Below, piece by piece: positions 55,401 through 63,460 of a DNA stretch of 64,000 nucleotides. Source of the DNA: Natronosalvus rutilus (lineage in GTDB: Archaea > Halobacteriota > Halobacteria > Halobacteriales > Natrialbaceae); assembly GCF_024204665.1 (NCBI RefSeq), contig NZ_CP100355.1, positions 2,399,451 through 2,463,450 of the forward strand, written 5' to 3'. Under the pieces are notes generated by a model. It did not search any database. It was not told the DNA's origin and was given only the letters and a program-made list of their open reading frames with translations. Numbering within the stretch: position 1 is the stretch's first letter; every line of letters starts with the position of its first letter. The position numbers and the translations under genes are program-made.

Positions 55401-56206
55401 CGTCCTTCGGCGACTTCGACGAGGTCGCCCTCGCGGACGGCCACCCGCCCGACCGAAGCGGGAATCCCGACTCCCTGCGCTACGCGCTCTTGCGCCGACG
55501 GGGGAGCGACCTCGAGAGCGACTTCGTCTCGACGGTCGAGCACTACGAGGGCGAGCGCGCCGTCGAAAACGTCGAGAAGGTAATCGTCGAGGGCGGGCAG
55601 GGCCACGCCGTCAAAATCGAACTGACGAACGGGCGCACCGACTACGTCGTCTGTTCGTTCGAGGAGACCGACACGCTGACCGTCGACGACACCTTCGAGT
55701 TCAAGGGCTTCTTCGGCCTCTACTCGGTCGAAGACGGCGAGTCCGAGTACGCCTACGTCCAGGACGGCACGCGGCTCAAGCCCCTCGACGAACCCGCGCT
55801 CGTGCAGGAATCGGTCGGTCGCGTGCAGGGCATCGTCGAGGACTTCACCCGCGAGATGAGCCTCGAGAACGAACTGACGATTCGTGTCGGGGGAAACGGA
55901 AGCCACCTCGAGCGCCACGCTGGCTTCGTCTACGTCGACAACGACGACTCCGATCCGTGGCGAGGCGAACCTGATCCCGAGAACCCGATCGAGGGGCGCG
56001 GCCAGCGCGGCCAGGGCAACGGCGCCTACCCAATCGAGGCGCTCGGAGGCAGCAACGGAAACCTGGTGACGGTCGCCACTGGTCGCCAAACGTTCACCCG
56101 GGACTTCGTCGACCCCGACCAGCTCGAGGACGGCGGCTACAACTACATCATCGACGACAACGACGACGTTCGGATTCCGTTGACGTCGACCTGGTCGGCA
56201 GAGTAA
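52481..56206 (+). CDS. Tat-exported heparinase II/III-like polysaccharide lyase with internal CBM-like domain
   Basis: 1241 residues from the ATG at 52481. A Tat signal (SRRSILATTGAG at about residues 31-42, ending near GAAES) exports it. An alpha/alpha toroid-like part runs to about 615. A jelly-roll segment at about 620-736 (FQCYEPGEWWTFEFEADEAGEYDLEI...) looks like a carbohydrate-binding module inserted between the two catalytic halves. The heparinase II/III beta-sandwich follows, with the HNHGDALNL active-site motif (His-x-His-x-Asp) at about 770. It would split an acidic polysaccharide by beta-elimination. The substrate is unproven (heparin/chondroitin/alginate types). Confidence 0.85.
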   Translation: MSYDKPRRDRSERSREELDSVIERSNDFDVSRRSILATTGAGILGGLFSSTGTVGAAESDALNAKTRTTIWTDEMRANARRNIGRYDWAASQRDTAVAEADARLERLGPDLESLWSLVTAQGIPRGGGLVNQREILGGYHDSGDDRLWKMKAEVDNPHGDGKLTVPTNDFAAYRESGLDDRGMFDPDLADDSLLVNEEHPEMGEGWGVDDGWGWVDENDDLGGGAGTRWNFVAYYNHWHIWRPGGILGLVRRLTDAYLYTGDQKYSRAGTVLLDRIADVYPEMDLTEYTFTLDGFWNSHGGRQTGKVVGAFWESNLMRPIVRSYDAFFPGMEDDDELVVFLDDRTDEYPGLAEKDSVEKIRKNIEDSIHREILPANKNSNMIVASGGGSALVQAARALDEPDGYTREAIEWVFQPGDEYFDGDVWNEEPENWYTTGGNILTPLVDRADRDGYFEIEAPHYNRIPHSSVRQVADYLRGYDAFDGADLYQHPKLQQSLLQNTHLLLIDEFTPQLGDAHGPSAVEWSQPSVEEGFKLTGEPIFAQLWHYQNGYSTAGINGSIFDAEPENLSDDVQAIIDAEGPLDLPSQNLAGYGFAALRDGENYLNQSFGTTYDTSELFADASTEVNDSFDEAIQFQCYEPGEWWTFEFEADEAGEYDLEIESLFVGSYGIYNLFLNGEQVDTVDFYSPSFTRDTITYTVDLEAGINELRFECVGKNDDSSNYLMALYYLTVVGEDEREDWENAKELGNAKRAFWMYYGRTGIDAGGSTHNHGDALNLGVAAHQLELSPDLGYPERTGNWPKHDFTKGTISHNTVTVDRSRQDERWVATPRHFEGEDERVNLIDVDAYRAYEQCDEYCRTTAMITVDEENSYAVDFFRVAGGDDHVFSFHGQVGEATAEDVDFVPQDRGTYAGEDIRKPDYGEETDYNREVGSGFNYLTNVERDTDPGSSVAVDWNVEDYWNHRDDDADGVHLRLTSFGDFDEVALADGHPPDRSGNPDSLRYALLRRRGSDLESDFVSTVEHYEGERAVENVEKVIVEGGQGHAVKIELTNGRTDYVVCSFEETDTLTVDDTFEFKGFFGLYSVEDGESEYAYVQDGTRLKPLDEPALVQESVGRVQGIVEDFTREMSLENELTIRVGGNGSHLERHAGFVYVDNDDSDPWRGEPDPENPIEGRGQRGQGNGAYPIEALGGSNGNLVTVATGRQTFTRDFVDPDQLEDGGYNYIIDDNDDVRIPLTSTWSAE

Positions 56207-56257
56207 TCGACGTCCGCTCGCTCTCCAAAGGGTCGATCGTCGTGGCTGTCGGCAATC

Positions 56258-57484
56258 TTACCGCTCACGGAGTTCGTCGGCGTGGGCTTTCACCTTTCGA
56301 ATCGCAGCAGGGATCGTCCGGATGCCCTCATCGTCGGCGAGCAACACCGGGTGGCTGTAGGCGACGTTCTCCCTGCACAGTCGCTCCGCACCGGGAAGGT
56401 GCAGGTTCCAGTAGTCCGGGACGTCCGTTCCGGGTGGGAGAAGCCGCCGAACCTGATCGCGGAAGAACGCCGGTTGCTTGTAGATCGGTACTTCGTAGCC
56501 GTCGTAGACCGGCACGCCCTCGGCGCGCACGGCCTCGATGAATCGGTCGCGGCTGAGCCCACCGAACGCCTCGGCGTCGTAGCGAACGTTCTCCAGACAG
56601 TAGCCGCGAGCAGTGATGCGATCGTCTCGCGGTTTCGTGTGAATTCCGTCGATCTCCTCGAGTTCTGCGAGAAGCAATTTCTCGTTCGCTTCGCGGCGGT
56701 CGTTCTCCTCTGGTAGCTTCTCGAGCTGGCCGATCGCGACGGCGGCCTGGAACGCGGACATCCGGGAGTTCGAGGAGAGTTTGTAGTGACGATATCCCGT
56801 CTCACCTTGCGAACGACCGATGTTCTGCATGACCCGGGCTCGTTCCGCGAGCACGTCGTTGTCGGTGACGACGATACCGCCTTCGCCGCTGGGTAGTGAC
56901 TTCGACTCCTGAAACGAGAACGTCCCGAAGTCCCCGAAGGTGCCGACCTTCTGGCCGCGCCACTCCGATCCCTGCGCGTGGGCCGCGTCCTCGATCAGGA
57001 AGAGGTCATGTTCCTCGACGATCGGCAACAGTTCGTCCATGTCAATCGGATATCCCGCGAAGTGGACGCCGATGATCCCAACCGTGTCGTCGGTGATCTG
57101 CTCGCGCACCGAATCGGGATCGATATTGAACGTCTCGGGGTCGGTATCCGCGAATCGCGGGATCGCCCCCACGGCGGGAACGACGCTTGCACTCGCGATG
57201 AAGGAGTAGGAGGGGACGATCACCTCGTCGCCGGGCTCGACGCCGACGGCTCGGAGCGCCAGTTCGATCGCGACGGTCCCGTTGCTGACGGCGATCGCGT
57301 GTTTGGCGTCGTGGTACGCGGCAAATTCGTCCTCGAGACGTTCGATCCACGGTCCGCGACACCAGTTGCCGCCCTCGAACGCTTCGAGGAGATACGCTCG
57401 ACTGGTATCGGTCGGCTGTGGCCACTCCGGAATCGAGAGTGCTTCGGCTGCCTTCGGTCCGCCGTCGATGGCAAGTTCGTCCAT
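56258..57484 (-). CDS. DegT/DnrJ/EryC1/StrS-family PLP aminotransferase
   Basis: 408 residues from the ATG at 57484 (MDELAIDGGPKA). PLP features include HAIAVSNGTVAIELAL (about 66-81), the phosphate and acid residues in LIEDAAHAQGS, and the Schiff-base Lys in FQESKSLPSGEGG (about 202-214). It transaminates a keto sugar, or in some members dehydrates one. Such enzymes also appear in inositol and aminosugar catabolism with Gfo/Idh partners. The frame is open upstream to 58150 but that part is antisense to the next gene. It shares a divergent promoter with 57614. Confidence 0.85.
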   Translation of the reverse strand: MDELAIDGGPKAAEALSIPEWPQPTDTSRAYLLEAFEGGNWCRGPWIERLEDEFAAYHDAKHAIAVSNGTVAIELALRAVGVEPGDEVIVPSYSFIASASVVPAVGAIPRFADTDPETFNIDPDSVREQITDDTVGIIGVHFAGYPIDMDELLPIVEEHDLFLIEDAAHAQGSEWRGQKVGTFGDFGTFSFQESKSLPSGEGGIVVTDNDVLAERARVMQNIGRSQGETGYRHYKLSSNSRMSAFQAAVAIGQLEKLPEENDRREANEKLLLAELEEIDGIHTKPRDDRITARGYCLENVRYDAEAFGGLSRDRFIEAVRAEGVPVYDGYEVPIYKQPAFFRDQVRRLLPPGTDVPDYWNLHLPGAERLCRENVAYSHPVLLADDEGIRTIPAAIRKVKAHADELRER

Positions 57485-57502
57485 AGGTAGCCCTCTCATT
57501 TC

Positions 57503-57587
57503 TGTGCCGGTATAAAGATACCGCGACTCGGTCCGACTCTTAGGTCCGAGGACTCCCGTCCCTCCACAGTCGAGGCGACTATCTTTA
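57503..57587. promoter_or_regulatory. Divergent promoter pair with shared TATCTTTATRCCGGC element
   Basis: On the minus strand TATCTTTATACCGGC (about 57507-57521) and on the plus strand TATCTTTATGCCGGC (about 57571-57585) differ in one base and point away from each other. Each includes the TATA box of its gene, about 25 bases from the start codons at 57484 and 57614. GGTATCTTTATACC is itself an imperfect palindrome, so a common regulator may bind. Confidence 0.6.
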
Positions 57588-57613
57588 TGCCGGCCCCCTT
57601 CGACTGTCCCGAC

Positions 57614-58777
57614 ATGCCAGCACTGTGGACCTATCCCTGGACCCTCGAGCGCGAGGGACTCGAGTCGGCCTGTGAACGGCTCCGCGATCACGGCATCGAC
57701 GCGATCAACGTGGCCAGCCACTATCACTCGGTTCGATCGATGCAACCCCGGTTCCCCGACGACCTGTTTCGCGCCTACGGCGGCGGCTGTTACTTCGAGC
57801 CCGGCGAACGGTTCGACGACCTGCCGATCGAGCCGCCGGTCAACCGCGTCGGCTCGTGGGACGATCCGCTTGCGGAAATCGTCGACGGGGCACACGAACA
57901 CGGGATAGCCGTCAACGCGTGGACGGTCTGTCTCCACAACACGCGACTGGGATCGACGAACCCCGACTACCGGTTCGAGAGCGCGTTCGGCGACGCCCAC
58001 GACCACTCGCTGTGTCCGTCTCATCCCGCGGTACAGGACTACTTCGCTGCAGTCGTCGGATCGATCCGTGACCGTGGCGTCGACGAGATTCAGCTCGAGT
58101 CGATCGGCTTCCCGAGCGCGTTCCACGATCACGGATCGCAGTACGGCCACGACAAGCGCCAGACGGTGACGACGGAGAGCGAGGCGATGCTCCTCTCACA
58201 GTGTTTCTGCGACGGCTGTCGATCTGTCGCCGCGTCACACCGGGTCGGCCTCGAGCGAGCGCGAGAGCGCGTCCAGGACCTCGTTCGCCCCTCGCTCGGC
58301 GACCCGAACGCCTTGTTGCCACCGATCGAGGACCTTCGCGAGCGAGAACCGCTCGTGGACGACCTGCTAGAGTTCCGGGCGACCGTGATCGAGACGCTAC
58401 TCGCACGACTAGCGGAGGCGTCCGGTTCGACGCCGCTCAACTACTACGCGATGGAGGCGTACGGCCAGGCGCCAGCGGCGCTCCCCGCGGCGGGCGTCGA
58501 TCTGGAGCGCCTCGAGACCCACCTCGATCGGGTGACGGCGCTGTGTTACGTCGCCGAGACCGAGACGGCCCGCGAGCGAATTGAGGCACTCGAGCGGGTC
58601 GTCGACCGTCCGATCGATGCCGGCATCACGCTCGCTCCGGCCGTCCTCGACGGGCCCGACCAGGTGGCCGCCCTCGTGGATGGGATTCGATCGGTGACTG
58701 ACGGCCGACTCTCGATCTATCACCACTCCCTGCTGACGGAGACCCACCTCGAGTGGATCGACGACGCGCTCGCGTAG
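57614..58777 (+). CDS. Unassigned TIM-barrel-like protein, possible glycosidase
   Basis: 387 residues starting MPALWTYPWTLEREGLESA at 57614, chosen from the TATA position. Alternating strands and helices look like a (beta/alpha)8 barrel: DAINVASHYHSV at about residue 30, HEHGIAVNAWTVCLHNTR at about 95, DEIQLESIGFPS at about 160. A Cys-rich FCDGC is near 200. The acidic residues after strands 4 (Glu in QLES) would suit a hydrolase. I do not recognise the family. It is coregulated with the aminotransferase by the divergent promoter. Confidence 0.65.
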   Translation: MPALWTYPWTLEREGLESACERLRDHGIDAINVASHYHSVRSMQPRFPDDLFRAYGGGCYFEPGERFDDLPIEPPVNRVGSWDDPLAEIVDGAHEHGIAVNAWTVCLHNTRLGSTNPDYRFESAFGDAHDHSLCPSHPAVQDYFAAVVGSIRDRGVDEIQLESIGFPSAFHDHGSQYGHDKRQTVTTESEAMLLSQCFCDGCRSVAASHRVGLERARERVQDLVRPSLGDPNALLPPIEDLREREPLVDDLLEFRATVIETLLARLAEASGSTPLNYYAMEAYGQAPAALPAAGVDLERLETHLDRVTALCYVAETETARERIEALERVVDRPIDAGITLAPAVLDGPDQVAALVDGIRSVTDGRLSIYHHSLLTETHLEWIDDALA

Positions 58778-58885
58778 CGGGACTCGTTTGTTTCCGTCCG
58801 GGAGCTGACCGCTATCTCGGCTCCGACTCGAGCACGATCGCGAGCGACCGGAACGTTTTCGTCACCCACCGGCCGTACTGTAGCC

Positions 58886-59707
58886 ATGTCCAGACGAATG
58901 CTGGTGATCGGCGCGCACCCCGACGACCCCGACATCCGCGCCGGCGGGCTGGCGTGTTCGTGGGCGGACGCCGGCCACGACGTCCGGTTCGTCTCGATGA
59001 CCGACGGCCGCGGCGGCCACCACGAACAGAGCGGGAGCGAACTCGCCGAGCGACGTCGACGGGAGGCCGCTGCGGCCGCCGACACCGCCGAAATCGAGTA
59101 CCGCGTCCTCGAGAACCCGGACGGCCGACTCGAGCCGACTCTCGAGAACCGCGAGACGGTCATCGAGCTGATCCGAGAGTACGACCCCGACATCGTGTTG
59201 ACCCACCGGACGAACGACTATCACCCGGATCACCGGTACACCTCACAGCTGGTTCGAGACGCGGCCTACATGGTCACCGTCCCGAACGTCTGTCCGGAGA
59301 CGCCGGCGCTCGAGGACAACCCCGTGTTCGCGTACCTGCTCGACACGTTCGAGCGGCCGTACCCGTTCACGCCGGACGTGATCGTCCCGATCGACGACGA
59401 ACACGTCGACTGCAAGTACGACGCACTCGACTGCCACGAGTCCCAGATGTACGAGTGGTTGCCGTACAACAAGGGCGAACTCGAGGCCGTTCCCGACGAC
59501 CCCGACGACCGTCGCGAGTGGCTCGAGACGGACCCGATCCCGGGACTCGCGGAGATGCGCGCGACGGCGGATCGGTTCCGCGACGACCTGATCGAGCAGT
59601 ACGGACCCGAACGCGGCCGGGGGATCGAGTACGCCGAGGCGTTCGAGGTGTCCGAGTACGGCGGCGACCTCACGCCGGCTCTCGCCTCGGATCTCGTGTC
59701 TCCCTGA
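58886..59707 (+). CDS. PIG-L/LmbE-family deacetylase
   Basis: 273 residues. The zinc site AHPDDPD is at residues 10-16 with the third ligand in HRTNDYHPDHR (about 112-122). PIG-L enzymes remove the acetyl group from N-acetylglucosamine attached to a variety of groups (for example mycothiol, GPI, diacetylchitobiose). Here it probably deacetylates GlcNAc or GalNAc released by GH20/GH3, giving free glucosamine. It is 108 bp downstream of the barrel protein on the same strand. Confidence 0.88.
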   Translation: MSRRMLVIGAHPDDPDIRAGGLACSWADAGHDVRFVSMTDGRGGHHEQSGSELAERRRREAAAAADTAEIEYRVLENPDGRLEPTLENRETVIELIREYDPDIVLTHRTNDYHPDHRYTSQLVRDAAYMVTVPNVCPETPALEDNPVFAYLLDTFERPYPFTPDVIVPIDDEHVDCKYDALDCHESQMYEWLPYNKGELEAVPDDPDDRREWLETDPIPGLAEMRATADRFRDDLIEQYGPERGRGIEYAEAFEVSEYGGDLTPALASDLVSP

Positions 59708-59831
59708 TTTCGGGGCGACGAGGGGCTCGAGCGGGTCTCGACGCTCGAGCACCGTCTCATCTGGATTAACTATAGTGGCCGAAAAGCAGCCGAGGGCCGC
59801 TGGAAGCGATCCCTAGTACGTCCTCGAGTAG

Positions 59832-61319
59832 TCAGCCGTGACGCTCGAGCAACGCCGTCGCGTGCTCGTCCCGTCCCGTCCGTCGAAGGTGCTCGGCGTA
59901 GTCCTCGAGCGCGTCCCACGTGTAGTACGGTCCCTTGCCGCGGAGGACCTGCCACATCGGATCAGTGACGGCGTTTTCGGCGCCGGGGTTGCCGCCCCGC
60001 TCGCCACGGGCGGCCTCGAGCAGGCGGTCGTCGACCCACTGCTGGAGCGTGCTCAATCCATCGCGGACGACGTCGGGGTGCTCGTCGGCGAGGTTCGTCG
60101 TTTCGTGCGGGTCGTGAGCAAGGTCGAACAGCATGAGGTCCTCGAGGTCGCTCTTGAACGCATCGTGGTAGGTCTTGATCAGCAGCCAGTCGTCCCAGCG
60201 AACGGCCCGCTGGCAGGTCCAAGTTCCCTGACTGAGCACGAGGCGTTCGCGGCCGCTCCTGTCGTCCGTCTCGCCGCCGGTGACCGATCCGGTAAACGAC
60301 CGCCCGTCCCAGCCCTCGGGTACGTCGCCGCCGATGAGGTCGACGAGGGTCGGTGGGAGGTCGAGCTGGTACCGAAACTCGTCGTCGACGCCCGGTTCGA
60401 TTCCGGGACCGCGAACGATAAGCGGCACGTTGCAGGTCGGTTCGTCGGCCGTCTGGTGGTCGCCGTAGACGTTGAGTTCGCCCAGGTTCTCGCCGTGGTC
60501 GGCGCTCACGACGACGAGCGTGTCCTCGAAGACGCCGGCATCGCGCAGGAGGTCGAATAACTTCCCGACGTGGTGATCCATGTAGTGGACGCCCACGTCG
60601 TAGCCGTCGACCATAGTCTCGAAGTCCTCGCGCGACGCGACGTCCGGGGGCATCCTGGGCGCGTCTCGTTTGTCGCCCCAGCTACACAGGTCCTGTGCGC
60701 TCTGGGCGCCGGTCCCCTGGTAGTGGCACTCGATCACGTCCTCGGTTGGCCAGTCCGGGGCGGGGTCGTCCGCGAACGGGTGGCCGTACTCGAGCGGCGT
60801 CGTGTACTCGGTGTGGGGGTCCCAGAAGTTGGCGTGGAGGTACCAGTCGTCCTCGGCGGCGTGTTCGTTGAGCCAGTCGTGGGCGTAGGGGTAGACTTCG
60901 TCGGCCCGCTCCGAGCCGTTGCCGCCGGTGTCGTAGAGTTCGTCGAACCCCTCGACGACCTGCCAGGCGTCGTGACGAGCGGGAAACGGGCTGATCATCG
61001 CCGTGTCCAGCCCCTGTTCGCCGAGAATCGTGGCGAGCGTCCGGAAGCGTCGCGGGTAGCGTTCGCCGCGTGCGGGACCGTGTCGGCGCGGGTCGGCGTT
61101 TAGCCCGCCGTGATTGATCACGCCGGTGTGGATGCCGAACCGACCGGTGTAGAACGCCGTCCTCGAGGGGAGACACGGCGCGTCGGACGCGTAGACGTTC
61201 GTGAACCGGCGCCCGTCCGCGGCGATCTCGTCGATGTTCGGTGACGTCTCCCGGTGGTAGCCGTAACACCCGAGGTGGTCGGGTCGCAGCGAATCGACGT
61301 CGATGTACAGTATCCGCAT
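59832..61319 (-). CDS. Sulfatase, type I (second, cytoplasmic)
   Basis: 495 residues from the ATG at 61319. CLPSR at residues 49-53 carries the Cys converted to formylglycine, and the metal ligands lie in YIDVDSLRPDH (about 5-15) and VSADHGENLGE (about 280). No signal peptide. It is distinct from the first sulfatase (different motif and loop lengths), so two linkage types are probably served. It is the last gene of a minus-strand group running from 64000, with 110 bp before it. Confidence 0.9.
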   Translation of the reverse strand: MRILYIDVDSLRPDHLGCYGYHRETSPNIDEIAADGRRFTNVYASDAPCLPSRTAFYTGRFGIHTGVINHGGLNADPRRHGPARGERYPRRFRTLATILGEQGLDTAMISPFPARHDAWQVVEGFDELYDTGGNGSERADEVYPYAHDWLNEHAAEDDWYLHANFWDPHTEYTTPLEYGHPFADDPAPDWPTEDVIECHYQGTGAQSAQDLCSWGDKRDAPRMPPDVASREDFETMVDGYDVGVHYMDHHVGKLFDLLRDAGVFEDTLVVVSADHGENLGELNVYGDHQTADEPTCNVPLIVRGPGIEPGVDDEFRYQLDLPPTLVDLIGGDVPEGWDGRSFTGSVTGGETDDRSGRERLVLSQGTWTCQRAVRWDDWLLIKTYHDAFKSDLEDLMLFDLAHDPHETTNLADEHPDVVRDGLSTLQQWVDDRLLEAARGERGGNPGAENAVTDPMWQVLRGKGPYYTWDALEDYAEHLRRTGRDEHATALLERHG

Positions 61320-61429
61320 GTGGTGAGATTCTCGTCCAGAAGAATAGGTGTTGTCGTCTGCGTCTGGGTCATCGCCCTCACAATAGCATCTCGAGATCCC
61401 GACAAACGGTGCCGTCCTCGAGTCGGCGC

Positions 61430-62656
61430 CTACTCGCCCCCGGAACCGACGTGGGCGGCGATTCGCTCGACGACGTACTCGGCCTGGTCGTCCGGGAGAC
61501 ATCGCGGATTGATCGTGAACTGGGATTGGTGGACGTCGTCGGCGCCGACGAAGATTCGCGGGTTCTCCGCCCGGAGCCCCCCGACCAGCGACACGGTGTC
61601 GACCGGCGACCGCCCTTCGTCGACCGTCACGACGACGCTCGTGACGGCGTCAGTCTTCCCGGCGTTGATGAGGTCGGCGTCGAGACAGTCGATCCCCTCG
61701 AGTTGACCGGCGATTCGCTCGGCGCGGTCGTGCCACTCGTTGAGTACAGCCTGGTCGTCCTGCTCGATGAACGCGTCGAGGGCGGCGATCAGTCCAGCCA
61801 GTTCCTCCTTGCCGACCTTCATCGATCGGCCAATCCCCTGCCGGGGGACGCCGGGGAGGTCGTCGACGTCGACGAGGCTCTCGGGCGGGTCGTACACCGG
61901 CTCCGAGGCGTGCATGTCGAGGTGCTGGCGGGCGACGGATTTGATCAGGTCCTCGCGTCCGGCGAGGATTCCAGAGGATTGGGGGCCGCGGATCGCCTTC
62001 CCGCCGCTGAAGGCAACTAGGTCGGCGCCTTGTTCGACGAATTTCGAGAGGTTCTCGGTCGGCGGCAACTCGGCTGCCGCGTCGACGATGACCGGGACGT
62101 CGTGGTCGTGGGCGATCTCGACGACCGTCTCGAGCGGCGGTCGCGTGTAGGGTTTCTCCATGTAGGCCACCGCGACCGTCTCGTCGGTGATCGCCGCCTC
62201 GATCTCCCACGGTTCGGTGTTCTCGGACCCGGTCCCGAGGGTGTAGTCGTTCGCCCCCACGTCGACGATCTCGGCACCGGCGACGCGCAGGGCGTGGTCG
62301 TAGCCGTTGCGGTGGGTCCGGGGCATCACGATCTCGCTCGGTACGTTCTCGGTGTCAGGCAACTGCGCCATGACCTCGAGGTCGTCGCCCGCGATGCACG
62401 CGGCTGCCGCCAGCGTGAGCGCGGAACTCGCGCCGTTAGTGACGTAGCCGGCGTCGGCGCCGGTCGCCTCGGCGATACGTTCGGAGGCGGCTGCCTGCAG
62501 GTCCGAGAGACGGACGAACGCCTCCGCCGCGCGGTTCATCGCCTCGAGGGACTCCTCCCGGATGAGCGTGCCGCCGATCCGCGTTTTGGTGCCGGTCGCG
62601 TTGACCACCGGCGGGACGCCGAGGTCGTCGTAGATCGTGTCTCCGTCGAGCGTCAT
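61430..62656 (-). CDS. SelA-like PLP enzyme, D-glucosaminate ammonia-lyase type
   Basis: 408 residues. VVNATGTKTRIGGT (about 17-30) and the Schiff-base Lys in FSGGKAIRGPQSSG (about 222-235) place it with selenocysteine synthase-like enzymes, among which the bacterial D-glucosaminate-6-phosphate ammonia-lyase (DgaE) belongs. It would remove ammonia from an aminated sugar acid, giving 2-keto-3-deoxygluconate. It overlaps the next gene by 4 bp (ATGA), so the two are translationally coupled. A true SelA is unlikely here. Confidence 0.82.
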   Translation of the reverse strand: MTLDGDTIYDDLGVPPVVNATGTKTRIGGTLIREESLEAMNRAAEAFVRLSDLQAAASERIAEATGADAGYVTNGASSALTLAAAACIAGDDLEVMAQLPDTENVPSEIVMPRTHRNGYDHALRVAGAEIVDVGANDYTLGTGSENTEPWEIEAAITDETVAVAYMEKPYTRPPLETVVEIAHDHDVPVIVDAAAELPPTENLSKFVEQGADLVAFSGGKAIRGPQSSGILAGREDLIKSVARQHLDMHASEPVYDPPESLVDVDDLPGVPRQGIGRSMKVGKEELAGLIAALDAFIEQDDQAVLNEWHDRAERIAGQLEGIDCLDADLINAGKTDAVTSVVVTVDEGRSPVDTVSLVGGLRAENPRIFVGADDVHQSQFTINPRCLPDDQAEYVVERIAAHVGSGGE

Positions 62657-63387
62657 CGGGCGATCACCCGGTTCTCGAGGACGCCGACGCCCTCGAACTC
62701 GACCTCGACGACGTCGCCCGCGCTCAACTCGTCTGGCCCGAAGGGCGTCCCGGTCGCGATCACGTCGCCTGGCTCGAGGGTGATGAGTTCGGAGACGTCC
62801 GAGACTAACTCCGGCACCGTGAAGATCAGGTGTTCGCGGGTGCTCTCCTGTTTCGTCTCGCCGTTCAGGCGCAACTCGAGAGTGGCATCGTCGGGCACCT
62901 CCTCGGGTGTGGCCACCACGGGCCCCATCGGGAGCGAGGCGTCGAAGGCCTTCCCGCGGACCCAGTTGCGTTCTTCGGCCTGGTCGTCCCGGTTCGAGAT
63001 GTCGTTGAGGCAGGTGAATCCCTCGACGACGTTCATCGCGTCGTCGACCGAGACGTCGCGACACTGCTCGGCGATGACGACGCCGAACTCGGCCTCGAAC
63101 TCGACGCTCTCGCGTCCAGGCGGTAGTTCGATGGCGTCGCCGTGGGCGACGACGCAGTTGGGTGTCTTCAGGAAGAGTTCCGGACGCTCCGGTCGGTCGT
63201 CGAAGCCGGACTCCCGGCGGTGGTCCATGTACCCACCGGCCTGGCAGATAATCTTCGTCGGTTCCGACGGCGGGAGGACGTTCACCTCGTCGGGATCGTA
63301 CGTCTTGCCGTCGGCGACGATGCCGTCGTCGGTCCACTCACCGCGTCGTGCGTAGCCAGTCTGGTCGTTGAATCGTACCGTTCGCAT
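62653..63387 (-). CDS. Fumarylacetoacetate hydrolase (FAH) family protein
   Basis: 244 residues from the ATG at 63387. Metal-binding acidic residues lie in EFEAEFGVVI (about residues 98-107), followed by LNDISNRDDQ and a KAFDASLPMGP segment (about 144), the normal FAH order. Such enzymes hydrolyse acylpyruvates or 2,4-diketo-3-deoxy sugar acids, and appear in oxidative sugar pathways. It is coupled to the SelA-like gene, which suggests that they act in sequence. Confidence 0.86.
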   Translation of the reverse strand: MRTVRFNDQTGYARRGEWTDDGIVADGKTYDPDEVNVLPPSEPTKIICQAGGYMDHRRESGFDDRPERPELFLKTPNCVVAHGDAIELPPGRESVEFEAEFGVVIAEQCRDVSVDDAMNVVEGFTCLNDISNRDDQAEERNWVRGKAFDASLPMGPVVATPEEVPDDATLELRLNGETKQESTREHLIFTVPELVSDVSELITLEPGDVIATGTPFGPDELSAGDVVEVEFEGVGVLENRVIAR

Positions 63388-63460
63388 TGTCACTCGAGCA
63401 TTCCCGCGAGACACCAACGTTCTTTCGATCCCGCCAGTAATCGGCCGGTCGAACCGGTAC

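Noticed and set aside
57485..58150. Upstream extension of the DegT aminotransferase to 630 residues
   Set aside because: The added 222 residues are antisense to the gene at 57614 and cover both promoters; the family begins at MDELAIDGG.
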